Source: Synechococcus sp. A15-62
Lineage (GTDB): Bacteria; Cyanobacteriota; Cyanobacteriia; PCC-6307; Cyanobiaceae
DNA: 64,000 nucleotides
Direction: 5' to 3'
NCBI RefSeq assembly: GCF_014280075.1
Contig: NZ_CP047950.1
Coordinates: forward strand, 1-64,000
A program made the position numbers and the translations under genes. Under the pieces are notes generated by a model. The model searched no databases. It had not been told where the DNA came from and saw only the letters and a list, made by a program, of their open reading frames with translations. Of the stretch, positions 1-10,378 are shown in pieces (the stretch's first letter is position 1; every line of letters starts with the position of its first letter).

Positions 1-173
1 TTTGAGCTTTTTCCCCCTTTTCCCCAGGCCCTACGACGGCTGTTTTTGTTTTTTATTTTTTAAATCCATAAGAACTAAACAGCCGGACAAAGGCTCCCAA
101 AGCATTGGCCATTGCACTTCCCCTCAGCCTGTGAAACCGTGGGACACCTCAGCGCGCTCAGGGCTTCAGGACG
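1..173. other. AT-rich leader upstream of dnaN
   Basis: This 173-base stretch has no gene I can support. It contains a T-rich tract (about 41-62) inside a 9-bp perfect inverted repeat, CGGCTGTTT at 37-45 and its complement AAACAGCCG at 77-85. The T- and C-rich stretch at 8-25 loosely resembles DnaA-box cores but no clear TTATCCACA-type box is present. It must hold the dnaN promoter. Its position at the start of a record in front of dnaN suggests the numbering origin of a chromosome, which is inference only. Confidence 0.4.
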
Positions 174-1331
174 ATGAAGGTGGTCTGTTCACAGTCCGAA
201 CTGAATGGCGCTCTGCAGTTGGTGAGCCGTGCGGTCGCAACACGCCCCACCCATCCGGTTCTGGCCAATGTGTTGCTGACCGCCGATGCCGGCAGCAATC
301 GCCTCAGCCTTACCGGTTTTGACCTGAGCCTGGGAATTCAGACATCTCTCGCCGCCAGTGTGGAAACCAGCGGTGCCATCACACTTCCGGCCCGGCTGCT
401 GGGAGAGATCGTGTCCCGTTTATCCAGCGATTCTCCAGTCACCCTTGCCGTTGATGATTCCGGTGAGCAGGTTCAGCTCACCAGCCTCAGCGGCAGTTAT
501 CAGATGCGCGGCATGAGCGCTGACGACTATCCCGATCTTCCGATGGTGGAGAGCGGCATGACGCTCAAGCTGCAACCGGAACGGTTGGTGCAGGCGCTCA
601 AGGGCACCCTGTTTGCCAGCAGTGCTGATGAAGCGAAGCAACTGCTCACAGGCGTGCATCTCAAGTTCAACCAGCGGGCTCTGGAAGCGGCTGCCACCGA
701 CGGTCACCGCCTTGCTGTACTCAATGTTGATGATGCCCTGCAGGATGAGGCCGTCACCGATGCCGTGGATGACGAGGGTTTCGCGGTGACACTCCCATCG
801 CGCTCGCTGCGGGAGGTGGAGCGGCTGATGGCGTCCTGGCGCTCCGATGAACCGGTCAGTTTGTTCTGTGATCGCGGCCAGGTGGTGTTTCTTGCGGCCG
901 ACCAGATGGTCACCAGCCGCACCTTGGAAGGCACCTATCCCAATTACGGCCAGCTGATCCCTGACGGCTTCACCCGCACCTTCGGAATGGACCGTCGTGC
1001 CTTGATCGCTGCTTTGGAGCGCATTGCTGTGCTGGCTGATCAACACAACAACGTTGTGAAGTTCAGCAGTCGGCCTGAGGACGGTGTTGTTCAGATCAGT
1101 GCCGATGCGCAGGATGTGGGCAGTGGTTCCGAATCGCTTCCCGCCACCTTGGAGGGTGACGCCATGCAGATTGCCTTCAACGTTCGCTATTTGCTGGATG
1201 GCCTCAAAGCCATGGGCACTGATCGGATTGTTCTGCACTGCAATGCCCCCACCACGCCAGCCGTGCTCCGTTCCGATGACGCGTCCGAAGCCTTCACCTA
1301 TCTGGTGATGCCCGTTCAGATCCGTTCCTGA
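174..1331 (+). CDS. dnaN: DNA polymerase III sliding clamp (beta subunit)
   Basis: Encodes the ring-shaped processivity clamp that tethers DNA polymerase III to DNA. The product is 385 residues, the normal length for the family, and begins MKVVCSQSELNGAL, a typical clamp domain 1 start. The C-terminus has the usual YLVMPVQIRS-type ending, which contributes to the protein-binding pocket used by polymerase and clamp loader. The clamp loader subunit DnaX is encoded at the other end of this window. The next gene starts 1 base after the stop, so the two are probably cotranscribed. Recognition is from overall sequence and is secure. Confidence 0.97.
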   Translation: MKVVCSQSELNGALQLVSRAVATRPTHPVLANVLLTADAGSNRLSLTGFDLSLGIQTSLAASVETSGAITLPARLLGEIVSRLSSDSPVTLAVDDSGEQVQLTSLSGSYQMRGMSADDYPDLPMVESGMTLKLQPERLVQALKGTLFASSADEAKQLLTGVHLKFNQRALEAAATDGHRLAVLNVDDALQDEAVTDAVDDEGFAVTLPSRSLREVERLMASWRSDEPVSLFCDRGQVVFLAADQMVTSRTLEGTYPNYGQLIPDGFTRTFGMDRRALIAALERIAVLADQHNNVVKFSSRPEDGVVQISADAQDVGSGSESLPATLEGDAMQIAFNVRYLLDGLKAMGTDRIVLHCNAPTTPAVLRSDDASEAFTYLVMPVQIRS

Positions 1332-1332
1332 T

Positions 1333-2088
1333 GTGTCGCTACCGGATCAGCTGCTTCTGAGTGATCTTCTGAGTCACACGGTCCGTTGTGATCTGGGCCT
1401 TGATCACGGGCCAGGGGTCATGGCTTGGATGCATCCGCCGGTGCATCGTCTGCTCGGTTGGGTCAGTCGCCCATCGGCCCTGCGCATGTCACGTGATGTG
1501 TGGCGTTTGAACCAGTGTTGTGGTTTGAGCGATCAACAGGTGTTCGTGCGTGGCGAACCGGCGGTCACCGATCAGGTGACCTTGGAGCGCTTGCCGACGC
1601 TGATGGATGCAGCCCTGCTCGACCGTGACGGAGAGCGGATTGGCAGCGTTGTGGACCTTGATTTTCGACCTGCTGATGGCGCGATTCTTCACTACTTGAT
1701 CGCCCGCAGCGATCCGCGTTTACCGGGAAGTTCCCGATGGCGTTTGGCTCCCGATCGCATCCTTGATCAACAACCGGGTCAGATCCAAACCGGCCTGATG
1801 GGATTGGATGATCTGCCGATGGCCCGCGCCAGCGTTCGTCAGGATCTGCTCCAACGCACCCAACATTGGCGGGACCAGTTGCGGTCAATGGGTGACCGTG
1901 CAACCGATCGTCTGGAGGGTTGGTTGGACGACTCGCCCATCGATGAGCTGCGATCGGAAAGCGTGCGCTCTACAGCCGACTACGACGACGAACCAGAGGA
2001 CGTGTCCGGACCAGAGGTCTGGGACGACGAAAGCTGGGACGACACCTCCTCCCGACGCCGTCGCGAGGAGGAAGACCCCTGGGTCTGA
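1333..2088 (+). CDS. PRC-barrel domain protein
   Basis: A 251-residue protein starting at GTG. The segment around residues 90-130 ([20 protein letters not shown] and following) has the PRC-barrel pattern of a small beta-barrel with a GxxIGxVxDL-like strand. An earlier stretch around residues 5-80 may be a second, more diverged copy. The C-terminal 50 residues are acidic and then basic ([13 protein letters not shown]), probably disordered. PRC-barrels occur in RimM and in photosynthetic reaction-centre H subunits, but the role of this cyanobacterial version is not known to me. It sits between dnaN and purL with almost no spacing. Confidence 0.75.
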   Translation: MSLPDQLLLSDLLSHTVRCDLGLDHGPGVMAWMHPPVHRLLGWVSRPSALRMSRDVWRLNQCCGLSDQQVFVRGEPAVTDQVTLERLPTLMDAALLDRDGERIGSVVDLDFRPADGAILHYLIARSDPRLPGSSRWRLAPDRILDQQPGQIQTGLMGLDDLPMARASVRQDLLQRTQHWRDQLRSMGDRATDRLEGWLDDSPIDELRSESVRSTADYDDEPEDVSGPEVWDDESWDDTSSRRRREEEDPWV

Positions 2089-2128
2089 CGGGCGGTCGGC
2101 AACACTGGGGGGAGGTGCTCCGCGATTC

Positions 2129-4435
2129 GTGGTTTCCTCCCCTGCGTACGACATAGCTGCCGCCCTGAAGCAGGAAGGGCTCAAGCCCAGTGACTGGGAT
2201 GAGATCTGTCGGCGGCTCGGCCGCGAGCCGAATCGAGCCGAACTGGGCATGTTCGGCGTGATGTGGTCCGAACACTGCTGTTACCGCAATTCCCGGCCGT
2301 TGCTGAGTGGCTTCCCCACGGAGGGTCCACGCATCCTGGTGGGCCCCGGTGAAAACGCTGGCGTGGTCGATCTCGGAGGGGGCCATCGGTTGGCCTTCAA
2401 GATCGAAAGCCACAACCACCCCTCCGCCGTTGAACCCTTTCAGGGGGCGGCCACAGGGGTGGGCGGCATCCTGCGCGACATCTTCACGATGGGAGCCCGT
2501 CCGATCGCGCTGCTGAATGCCCTGCGCTTCGGTCCCCTTGAGGATCCCGCCAACGTTGGCCTGATGGAAGGTGTTGTGGCGGGCATTGCCCATTACGGCA
2601 ACTGCGTTGGGGTGCCGACGGTGGGTGGCGAGGTGGCTTTTGATCCCTCCTATTCCGGCAATCCGCTGGTGAATGCCATGGCCCTCGGGTTGATGGAGAC
2701 CGAGGAGATCGTCAAATCAGGCGCGATCGGCATCGGCAATCCTGTGGTGTATGTGGGCAGCACCACCGGTCGGGACGGCATGGGGGGAGCCAGCTTTGCC
2801 AGCGCTGAGCTCAGTGCTGATTCCCTGGATGACCGACCCGCCGTTCAAGTTGGTGATCCGTTTCTGGAGAAAGGGCTGATCGAAGCCTGTCTTGAGGCGT
2901 TCGCCAGTGGTGATGTGGTGGCCGCTCAGGACATGGGCGCCGCTGGTCTCACCTGCAGCTGCTCGGAAATGGCTGCGAAAGGGGGCCTTGGGGTGGAACT
3001 GGACCTGGACCGTGTTCCGGCCCGTGAAACCGGTATGACGGCCTACGAGTTCCTGTTGTCGGAATCCCAGGAACGGATGTTGTTCGTGGTGAAGGCCGGC
3101 CGGGAGGACGCATTGATGCAGCGGTTCCGTCGCTGGGGCTTGCAGGCGGCGGTTGTGGGCAAGGTGCTCCAGGAACCGATTGTGCGGGTGTTGCATCACG
3201 GTGCTGTCGCCGCTGAGGTGCCGGCCACGGCTCTTGCCGATGACACGCCGATTGAAAAACATGCCCTCTTGCAGGAGCCCCCGGCAGATCTTCAGGCGCT
3301 CTGGGGTTGGACCGAGCAGGAGCTTCCGGAGCTGAGCGATGCCGCGGCAGCCCTGCTGCAGCTTCTGGATGACCCCACCATTGCGAGCAAGCAGTGGGTG
3401 CACCGTCAGTACGACCAGCAGGTGCTGGCCAACACGGTCGTCTCGTCCGGTGCCGCTGATGCCGCTGTGGTGCGTCTGAGACCCCAGCAGGGTGATGGAT
3501 CCATGGCAGCATCCAATCGTGGTGTTGCCGCCACGGTGGACTGCCCCAACCGTTGGGTTGCCCTGGATCCCGAACGCGGCGCTCAGGCGGCCGTCGCCGA
3601 AGCAGCACGCAACCTGAGTTGTGTGGGGGCGGAGCCCCTGGCGGTGACCGACAACCTCAATTTCCCCTCACCGGAAACACCCAAGGGGTTCTGGCAGTTG
3701 GCCATGGCCTGCCGCGGGATCTCCGATGCCTGCCGCACCCTCAACACCCCCGTCACCGGCGGCAATGTCTCGCTCTACAACGAGACCAAACAGGACGACG
3801 GCACGATGCAACCGATCCACCCCACGCCGGTGATCGGCATGGTTGGTGGGGTGGATGACATCAGCCGTGTGACTGGCTTGGCCTGGCAACAGCCCGGCGA
3901 TGCAATCTTCCTCATCGGTGTTCCGCCGGAGGATGGTGCTGATCCCAGCCTTGGTTTGGCGGGCAGTGCCTATCAGCAGCAGACCCTTGGCTCCTTGGCC
4001 GGACGACCGCCCAAGCCCGATCTTGCCGTTGAAGCAGCAGTGGGGAGTCTGGTGCGCGAGGCCATTGGCCAAGGTCTGTTGGCCTCCGCCCACGACTGCA
4101 GTGATGGCGGCCTCGCGGTGGCGTTGGCTGAATCCTGCATCGCTTCTGATCTGGGCATCAGCGTGACGTTGTCCACAGGTTCGGCACGCCTGGAGCGGGT
4201 GCTGTTCGCCGAAGGCGGCAGCCGGGTGATTGTGTCGGTGAAGGCCGCATCTCTCTCTGAATGGGAGCAGTTGATCGGATTCAATCCAGCGCTCTGCGTC
4301 ACCCAACTGGGCAGCGTGACCGAGGAGGCTCGATTGGTGATCCGATCGGAATCAGCTGTTCATCTCGATCTTGAGGTGGAACGCTGTGCTGCTGTTTTCC
4401 GTGGTGCGTTGCCCCGACGAATGCATTCGGAGTGA
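2129..4435 (+). CDS. purL: Phosphoribosylformylglycinamidine synthase subunit PurL
   Basis: Catalyses the ATP-dependent conversion of FGAR to FGAM in de novo purine synthesis, working with the small PurS and PurQ subunits, which are not in this window. The frame is open further upstream, but recognisable PurL sequence begins at GTG 2129 ([12 protein letters not shown]), with a GGAGG motif about 13 bases upstream, giving 768 residues as usual for the small bacterial type. Seen motifs include [11 protein letters not shown] near the N-terminus, [20 protein letters not shown], and the glycine-rich [10 protein letters not shown] and [15 protein letters not shown] of the AIRS-like domains. purF follows 61 bases downstream. 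Confidence 0.95.
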   Translation: MVSSPAYDIAAALKQEGLKPSDWDEICRRLGREPNRAELGMFGVMWSEHCCYRNSRPLLSGFPTEGPRILVGPGENAGVVDLGGGHRLAFKIESHNHPSAVEPFQGAATGVGGILRDIFTMGARPIALLNALRFGPLEDPANVGLMEGVVAGIAHYGNCVGVPTVGGEVAFDPSYSGNPLVNAMALGLMETEEIVKSGAIGIGNPVVYVGSTTGRDGMGGASFASAELSADSLDDRPAVQVGDPFLEKGLIEACLEAFASGDVVAAQDMGAAGLTCSCSEMAAKGGLGVELDLDRVPARETGMTAYEFLLSESQERMLFVVKAGREDALMQRFRRWGLQAAVVGKVLQEPIVRVLHHGAVAAEVPATALADDTPIEKHALLQEPPADLQALWGWTEQELPELSDAAAALLQLLDDPTIASKQWVHRQYDQQVLANTVVSSGAADAAVVRLRPQQGDGSMAASNRGVAATVDCPNRWVALDPERGAQAAVAEAARNLSCVGAEPLAVTDNLNFPSPETPKGFWQLAMACRGISDACRTLNTPVTGGNVSLYNETKQDDGTMQPIHPTPVIGMVGGVDDISRVTGLAWQQPGDAIFLIGVPPEDGADPSLGLAGSAYQQQTLGSLAGRPPKPDLAVEAAVGSLVREAIGQGLLASAHDCSDGGLAVALAESCIASDLGISVTLSTGSARLERVLFAEGGSRVIVSVKAASLSEWEQLIGFNPALCVTQLGSVTEEARLVIRSESAVHLDLEVERCAAVFRGALPRRMHSE

Positions 4436-4439
4436 TTGA

Positions 4440-4456
4440 GTCAGGCGTTGCCTGAC
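4440..4456 (+). terminator. Short hairpin between purL and purF
   Basis: A perfect 7-bp stem (GTCAGGC / GCCTGAC) with a 3-base loop starts 5 bases after the purL stop. It is followed by a pyrimidine-rich stretch (GTTTCTCTTCC) rather than a clean T-run. It may be a weak terminator, an attenuating element or an RNA-stabilising hairpin between two genes of the same pathway. Confidence 0.35.
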
Positions 4457-4496
4457 GGTCGTTTCTCTTCCTTATCTCTCTGACTTCGGATTCATC

Positions 4497-5954
4497 ATGT
4501 GCGGCATTATCGGAATGTTCTGTGTTGACTCAGTCAACCAACAGATCTACGACAATCTGCTTCTGCTTCAGCACCGTGGTCAGGACTCGGCAGGGATTGT
4601 CACGATGGACAATCACACCTTCCACGTGCACAAACAAAGGGGACGTGTGCGTGAAGCCTTTCGCACACGAGACATGCGAAAGCTGCTGGGCAATGCCGGG
4701 ATCGGTCACGTTCGTTATGCCACCCGTGGTGCTGCTGCATCAGAAGAGGAAGTTCAGCCGTTCTATGTGAATGCCCCCTATGGCATCACTTTTGTTCACA
4801 ACGGCAATCTCACCAACACCCATCAGCTTGAGCAGGATCTGTTCAAGATTGATCGTCGTCATACCAATTCGACCAGTGATACGGAGATGCTGGTCAATGT
4901 GTTGGCCACGGAGATTCAATCTCAGCTCACAGGTCGTGATCTGACACCGGATCAGTTGTTTAATGCGGTGGCATCACTGCATCACCGCGTTCAGGGTTCC
5001 TACGCAGCGATCGCTTTGATTGCGGGCCACGGAATGCTGGCGTTTCGGGATCCCTACGGAATTCGGCCTTTGATTCTCGGCAGGCGTCTTTCTGAACAGG
5101 GCCGAGAGGAGTGGATTGTCGCCAGTGAATCGCTGGTGATTGAAAACAGCGGCTACGAGATCGTTCGTGATGTTGACCCTGGAGAAGCGGTGTTTATTGA
5201 CGTTGATTCGAACTTGCACCAGCGTCAGTGTGCGGACTCTCCACGATTGATTCCCTGCGCATTTGAATACGTGTATTTGGCGCGGCCGGATTCTGTCATG
5301 AACGGCATTTCGGTGTATGAGTCCCGGCTGCGCATGGGTGATCGCCTGGCTCAAACCATTGCCGAAACGTTGCCTGCTGGTGATATCGATGTTGTGATGC
5401 CGATTCCTGATTCAGCAAGGCCTTCGGCAATGCAGGTGGCCAAGCAATTGGGTCTCGATTATCGCGAAGGCTTTTACAAAAACCGCTATGTCGGTCGAAC
5501 CTTCATCATGCCCGGTCAAGCTGAACGCAAGAAATCAGTTCGGCAAAAACTCAACGCTCTCGGTACTGAATTTGCCGGAAAGAATGTTTTGATTGTGGAC
5601 GATTCGATTGTTCGTGGCACAACGTCCCGCGAGATTGTTCAGATGGCACGCTGCGCTGGTGCCAACAAGGTGACGTTCACGTCGGCCGCTCCACCGGTTC
5701 GCTATCCCAATGTGTATGGGATCAACATGCCAACCCGGGCAGAACTGCTGGCCCACGGCCGAACCAGTGATGAGATTTCAGATGTTCTCGGGGCCGATCA
5801 TGTTGTCTACCAGACCGTTGAGAATCTACTGGAAAGCATTGTTGAGAACACCGAGATCAAGGACCTTGAGATGTCTTGTTTTGATGGCCACTATGTGACC
5901 GGGGGAATTGACGAAGATTATTTCCAATGGCTGGAGCAGAATTGCAGCTCCTGA
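4497..5954 (+). CDS. purF: Amidophosphoribosyltransferase
   Basis: Catalyses the first committed step of purine synthesis, transferring ammonia from glutamine to PRPP. The 485-residue protein begins MCGIIGMF, so Cys2 is the N-terminal nucleophile of the glutaminase domain once Met is removed, with no propeptide. The PRPP-binding motif VLIVDDSIVRGTTSREI lies in the C-terminal half. Cysteines in IPCAFEYVYLARP and MSCFDGHY sit where the [4Fe-4S]-containing class has ligands, so an iron-sulfur form is plausible but not proven. The gene converges on the topoisomerase gene, the two stops being only 7 bases apart. Confidence 0.96.
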   Translation: MCGIIGMFCVDSVNQQIYDNLLLLQHRGQDSAGIVTMDNHTFHVHKQRGRVREAFRTRDMRKLLGNAGIGHVRYATRGAAASEEEVQPFYVNAPYGITFVHNGNLTNTHQLEQDLFKIDRRHTNSTSDTEMLVNVLATEIQSQLTGRDLTPDQLFNAVASLHHRVQGSYAAIALIAGHGMLAFRDPYGIRPLILGRRLSEQGREEWIVASESLVIENSGYEIVRDVDPGEAVFIDVDSNLHQRQCADSPRLIPCAFEYVYLARPDSVMNGISVYESRLRMGDRLAQTIAETLPAGDIDVVMPIPDSARPSAMQVAKQLGLDYREGFYKNRYVGRTFIMPGQAERKKSVRQKLNALGTEFAGKNVLIVDDSIVRGTTSREIVQMARCAGANKVTFTSAAPPVRYPNVYGINMPTRAELLAHGRTSDEISDVLGADHVVYQTVENLLESIVENTEIKDLEMSCFDGHYVTGGIDEDYFQWLEQNCSS

Positions 5955-5961
5955 TCGCGGC

Positions 5962-8430
5962 TCAGGGATTCGGTTGAATGGCGTTGATCACTTCAATGAT
6001 GGTTTCTCCGCTCTGAAGAGACGTTTTCTCCATCAGTTTGTCTCCAGGTTTTGAGATGGTGATGTTGTCCGGATTCAAGCGTCCGTGACGGTCCTTGCTG
6101 GTGCGCACTCCGACAAGACCTGGTCCAGCGCTGACTCCCACAAGGCGATCTGATTCCGCATCAACCTGCACCGCCATGCTGCCGAGATCGCCCCGCTGGT
6201 TGTAGCGCACGCCTGAACAATCGATGCGGCCGATCATTCCCCGCTGGCTGAACAGCATCAGTGGTGCCTGTTCCGTGCAGACGGCTCCGACCATCTGTTC
6301 TCCGGGGAGCAATCGCATGGTCATGGGTCCTTGCGCCAATCGACCCATCAGTGGCAGGGATTTTTCGTTGATGCGCAGCCGCAGCAGGCGACCGATGTCG
6401 CTGATCAGCACCAGTGTTCCCTGGTCGCGGCAGATCACCGCGTTGTTGAGCTCAACGCCTTCTTTCAACTTGAGAACGCTGGTGGCCCGACCGGAAAGGT
6501 CCACCACTTCACTGAGGGGGAGGCGCTTAAAGCGTCCATCGCTGCTGAGCAAGCCGAGACTCAAAGCATCGATGTTTTGGCTGGGCAGGGACAGCAGCGA
6601 AACGATGGGGTCGCCGTCCAGACCTGTGGGCAGGAAACGGTCAATTGGGCCGGGTTGCTGGCCGGCAAATTCCCAGCGCACCTGGGCGATGCGTCCCCCC
6701 GCGCTCACCGCCAGCAGTCGCGGTGGTGGTTCGATGGGCAGGATTACCCGTGCCGGAGATGGTGCATCACCAACGGGGCAAGGATCATTGAGGTGCAGCC
6801 GGCCCAGCACCTGGGGGGTGACGATCTTCACTTGTCCATCGGCCTGGATCAGTACCCGACCATCTCCGGGCAGTGCAGCCAGGGCCTGCTGACGCAGCAA
6901 TTCCGTGTTCGGGCGTTGGCTGGCCGCTCGTTCGGCCATTAGGGCATCACCGCCTTCCACCAAGCGTGTTCGCCGCGGGGTGCTGAAGCGTTTTTTCAAT
7001 GCCTTGAGCTCTGTCACCATCGCGTCCAGCAGCTGATCCCGGTTGTCCAGAAGCAACTTGAGGCGTTGACGTTCCGCCCGCAGCTCATCCAATTCCTGGC
7101 GCAGGCTTTCCTGTTCGAGTCCGGTCAGACGCCTCAGGGGCATGGCCAACACCGCATCCGCCTGCCGTTCGCTGAGATCGAGGCGCACCATCAGGCTGGC
7201 GCGGGCTGAGGCGGCGTCATTCGCCTCCTGGATCATGGCGATCACGGCTTGAAGGCTGTTCAGGGCTGTGATCAGCCCTTCCACTACCTCAAGCCGGTCT
7301 TCGGTCTTGCGCAGGGCATGACTGGTGCGCCGGATCAGGGTCAGTTCCCTGAAATCAAGGAAGGTCTGCAGCAGTTGGCGCAGCGACAGCTGCTGGGGTT
7401 GTCCATCCACCAGGGCCAGCAGAATGGCTCCAAAGTTGCTCTGCAGCGCTGTTCGACGCTGCAGATCCTTCAGCACCTTCTCCGGATCCGCATCGCGGCG
7501 CAGCTCCACCACCACGCGCATACCTTCGCGGTCGCTCTCGTCGCGGATGTCAGCGATTCCCCCGATTTTTCCGTCGTTGACGGATTCGGCCAGTTTTTCA
7601 ATCCAGCCGGCCTTGCTGAGCTGATACGGCAGTTCCGTGACGATCACGGCGTTGCGTTTGTGACGTCCCTTGCCCGGTTGCACCTCTTCGGTATGGGCCA
7701 CACCGCGCATCGGGATGCTGCCGCGTCCATGCAAGTAGGTGTCCCGCAGGCCTGAGCTGATCAGCACTTCGCCTCCCGTGGGGAAGTCGGGTCCCGGGAT
7801 CAGCTCCAGCAGTTTCTCGTCACTCAGCTCCGGCTTGCGGATCAGGGCGATCAGGCCATCCACTACCTCCCCCAGATTGTGCGGGGGAATGCTGGTGGCC
7901 ATGCCAACGGCGATGCCTGAGCAGCCGTTCAGCAGCAGGAAGGGAAGTTGGGCGGGAAGAACGGTGGGTTCCTGCTGGGACCCATCGAAGTTCGGTGCGA
8001 AATCAACCGTGTCTTCACCGATCTCCTCAAGCATCGCCTGGTGGGAGATCGGTGCCAGGCGGGTTTCGGTGTACCGCATAGCAGCCGGTGGGTCGTCATC
8101 CACCGAGCCGAAATTGCCATGCCCGTCGAGCAGTGGGTGACGGCTGGAGAAGCTCTGAACAAGCCGCACCAAGGCGTCGTAGACGGCCTGATCCCCGTGG
8201 GGGTGATATTTGCCGAGGACGTCACCAACAACCCTTGCGCATTTCCGATAAGGACGGTCTGGGGTGAGCCCCAGTTCCTGCATGGCGTAAAGAATCCGCC
8301 GTTGGACAGGTTTGAGGCCATCGCGGGCATCGGGCAACGCCCGACCCACGATCACGCTCATCGCGTATTCGAGGTAGGAGCGCTGCATCTCCTGATGCAG
8401 GGCGATCGGTTGAACGCGCTCCTCAGCCAT
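5962..8430 (-). CDS. gyrA: Type IIA topoisomerase A subunit (GyrA/ParC family)
   Basis: The DNA-breaking subunit of gyrase or topoisomerase IV, 822 residues. The N-terminal motif [20 protein letters not shown] and the catalytic-tyrosine motif AMRYTETRL are clear. The C-terminal half contains repeated beta-pinwheel blades of the GyrA_C type. I could not find a canonical GyrA box (QRRGGKG). The closest candidate is YNQRGDLG, so the protein may act more like a ParC or a specialised paralogue. Cyanobacteria commonly carry two GyrA-like genes and this is one of them. A partner GyrB/ParE is not in the window. Confidence 0.9.
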   Translation of the reverse strand: MAEERVQPIALHQEMQRSYLEYAMSVIVGRALPDARDGLKPVQRRILYAMQELGLTPDRPYRKCARVVGDVLGKYHPHGDQAVYDALVRLVQSFSSRHPLLDGHGNFGSVDDDPPAAMRYTETRLAPISHQAMLEEIGEDTVDFAPNFDGSQQEPTVLPAQLPFLLLNGCSGIAVGMATSIPPHNLGEVVDGLIALIRKPELSDEKLLELIPGPDFPTGGEVLISSGLRDTYLHGRGSIPMRGVAHTEEVQPGKGRHKRNAVIVTELPYQLSKAGWIEKLAESVNDGKIGGIADIRDESDREGMRVVVELRRDADPEKVLKDLQRRTALQSNFGAILLALVDGQPQQLSLRQLLQTFLDFRELTLIRRTSHALRKTEDRLEVVEGLITALNSLQAVIAMIQEANDAASARASLMVRLDLSERQADAVLAMPLRRLTGLEQESLRQELDELRAERQRLKLLLDNRDQLLDAMVTELKALKKRFSTPRRTRLVEGGDALMAERAASQRPNTELLRQQALAALPGDGRVLIQADGQVKIVTPQVLGRLHLNDPCPVGDAPSPARVILPIEPPPRLLAVSAGGRIAQVRWEFAGQQPGPIDRFLPTGLDGDPIVSLLSLPSQNIDALSLGLLSSDGRFKRLPLSEVVDLSGRATSVLKLKEGVELNNAVICRDQGTLVLISDIGRLLRLRINEKSLPLMGRLAQGPMTMRLLPGEQMVGAVCTEQAPLMLFSQRGMIGRIDCSGVRYNQRGDLGSMAVQVDAESDRLVGVSAGPGLVGVRTSKDRHGRLNPDNITISKPGDKLMEKTSLQSGETIIEVINAIQPNP

Positions 8431-8475
8431 TCGGTCTGTCGCTCTCCGACCGGAAGGCGCTCAGCCTACAGATGA

Positions 8476-9357
8476 TCACTGGCTTTTCTTCCACGTTGCG
8501 TTGGCTTGGGCTCGTTCCACGCTGTTGGTGAGCTGCGGCTCGCTCAGCAATTGTGCCGTCGCCTCACGGATGCGCACCCCCCAAAGCTGTTCCGCTTGAT
8601 GCAGGGGCAGGACGTAGTTGGGATTCTTGGCCAACGCTGTGGAGGCGAGCTGGATCGCCTCGCTCTGCTCACCCCGTTGATGCAGAGCTGCGGCCAGGGC
8701 AAGCATCGGTTCTGCGTTGTTCTCCAGCTTCAACACGCGGCGCCAACGCCGCACAGCTTGCTGACGCTGGCCCATCTCATAAAGCACCAGGGCTTGGTTG
8801 TTCAGGGCTTCCCAGAACTCCGGCTTCAGAGCGGTGGCTCTTTCGAATGATTTCAGGGCCAGAGGGAGTTTGCCCTGCATGATCCTGGCGTTGCCGAGGT
8901 CGAAATAGGCCGGAGCGTTGTCCGGATCCAATTGAAGTCCGCGGGTGATCAAGGGAACGGCATCGTCCGGTCGTTCGGCCCGCAGGGCGATGGCTGCTTC
9001 GGCGAACCACAGGCCGGCCTTTTCGGGATTCAGCTGCTTGGCGCGGGCCAGAGACCGGCTTGCATCCTCGAGGTTGTTGTTGCGGAGTTGAGCCTCCGCC
9101 AGGATCGACCAGAACCGTTCGTCATTGGGGTTGAGCCGCACCGCCAGCGCTGCGAGTCGTGCAGCGTCCTTGGCTTGCCCCAGCTGAAGCAGCTGTGCAG
9201 CGGTCCGTCCGATGCCGATCGACGAGCCCTTGAGCTCCTCTTCTGTGGGCAGGTAGACGTAGGGGATCAGGGCGTTGGCTGATGGGGCACTGAACCAACC
9301 CCCCAGAACGACCAGTGCAGTCGCCAGCGTTCGACGCAAGCCAATTCGACGCAGCAC
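8476..9357 (-). CDS. Exported TPR-repeat protein
   Basis: A tetratricopeptide-repeat protein, about 293 residues from the GTG at 9357. From that start the N-terminus is LRRIGLRRTLATALVVLGG followed by WFSAPSANA, a convincing signal peptide with an AxA cleavage site. An in-frame ATG at 9489 would overlap queG by over 110 bases and encode sequence unlike an export signal. Successive 34-residue repeats such as LNPNDERFWSILAEAQLRNNN and LDPDNAPAYFDLGNARIMQG fill the rest. It is probably a periplasmic or thylakoid-lumen scaffold, partner unknown. It lies downstream of queG on the same strand. Confidence 0.8.
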   Translation of the reverse strand: MLRRIGLRRTLATALVVLGGWFSAPSANALIPYVYLPTEEELKGSSIGIGRTAAQLLQLGQAKDAARLAALAVRLNPNDERFWSILAEAQLRNNNLEDASRSLARAKQLNPEKAGLWFAEAAIALRAERPDDAVPLITRGLQLDPDNAPAYFDLGNARIMQGKLPLALKSFERATALKPEFWEALNNQALVLYEMGQRQQAVRRWRRVLKLENNAEPMLALAAALHQRGEQSEAIQLASTALAKNPNYVLPLHQAEQLWGVRIREATAQLLSEPQLTNSVERAQANATWKKSQ

Positions 9358-9376
9358 TGGAGCGAGGGTGGAGTCG

Positions 9377-10342
9377 CTAAAGCGTAGGTGTGGGATCCGG
9401 TTGTGCTGCAGCGGCGTTGCGTCGCCACATCCAGGGTTTGATCCGGCGCAATGCCGACCCCCGCAGGTTTTGGTCCCAGACGCTGTCATCCCAGGTCTGA
9501 ATCTCCTCCTTGTGCAAATTCAGCAGCCATGGGCGCGGCTGCATGTCGGGATCGTTGCTCTGGGGCAAGCTTCGATGGTTCCAGGGGCAGACGTCCTGGC
9601 AGATGTCACACCCCGCCACCCACGGTCCAAGGGCGGCGCGAATGTTCTCCGGTAGCTCCTCCTCACGATTTTCGATCGTGTGAAAGGCCAGGCATCGCCT
9701 TGCATCCACCACAAAAGGCTCGTGAATTGCCTCCGTGGGGCAGGCATCGATGCAGGCGCTGCAGCGTCCACAGAGGCTGCGGGCTGGTGGGTCGGCGTCC
9801 AAGGGCTCTGTGGTCAGCAGATGGCCGATCACCATCCACGAGCCCCGTTCGGGATGAATCAGATTGCTGTGCTTGCCGATCCAGCCCAGGCCGGCTTCCT
9901 CAGCCCAGGCCTTGTCCAGTAACGGTGTGGCGTCAACACAGGCGCGCCAGCCACAGTCGGGCCGTTGTTCCGACAGCCAGCGACCGATCCGTCGCAGCCG
10001 TTGATCCACAACCCTGTGATAGTCCCGTCCCCAGCCGTAGCGGGCGACCTTGAGGGAGCCGGGGGAGGGTTGGGCGTCGACGTAATAGTTCAGGCCAACG
10101 GCGAGCACGCTGTTGGCTCCTTCCAAGAGAAGCCTGGGGTCTCGTCGTCGGGGGGCGGCCATCCAGGCCATGTCGGCTTGATGGCCATGGTCCAACCAGC
10201 GCTGCAACGCTTTGGTGCGCAGCTGCAGCCGTGGACTTCCCGGGATTCTGGCAATGCCAACGGGATTGAACCCTTCCTCAGCGGCGCGGCGCTTCAGAGC
10301 CTGGCTCAACAGCGTTTGTTGATCGGTGACATGCCCTTGCAT
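9377..10342 (-). CDS. queG: Epoxyqueuosine reductase
   Basis: Performs the last step of queuosine biosynthesis, reducing epoxyqueuosine in the tRNA anticodon wobble position using cobalamin and iron-sulfur clusters. The 321-residue sequence has two clustered cysteine motifs, CGRCSACIDACPTEAI and CDICQDVCPWN, which bind two [4Fe-4S] clusters, and the N-terminal region (GFNPVGIARI) of the cobalamin-binding part. Length is slightly below the E. coli enzyme, as usual for bacteria without the C-terminal HEAT extension. The window also encodes cbiD for corrinoid synthesis, consistent with cobalamin availability. Confidence 0.93.
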   Translation of the reverse strand: MQGHVTDQQTLLSQALKRRAAEEGFNPVGIARIPGSPRLQLRTKALQRWLDHGHQADMAWMAAPRRRDPRLLLEGANSVLAVGLNYYVDAQPSPGSLKVARYGWGRDYHRVVDQRLRRIGRWLSEQRPDCGWRACVDATPLLDKAWAEEAGLGWIGKHSNLIHPERGSWMVIGHLLTTEPLDADPPARSLCGRCSACIDACPTEAIHEPFVVDARRCLAFHTIENREEELPENIRAALGPWVAGCDICQDVCPWNHRSLPQSNDPDMQPRPWLLNLHKEEIQTWDDSVWDQNLRGSALRRIKPWMWRRNAAAAQPDPTPTL

Positions 10343-10378
10343 CGACCTTATGGTTGGGCGCTTATCAGCATCTTCTCT

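Noticed and set aside
420-1238. A 272-codon minus-strand frame inside dnaN
   Set aside because: Shadow of dnaN with no family resemblance.
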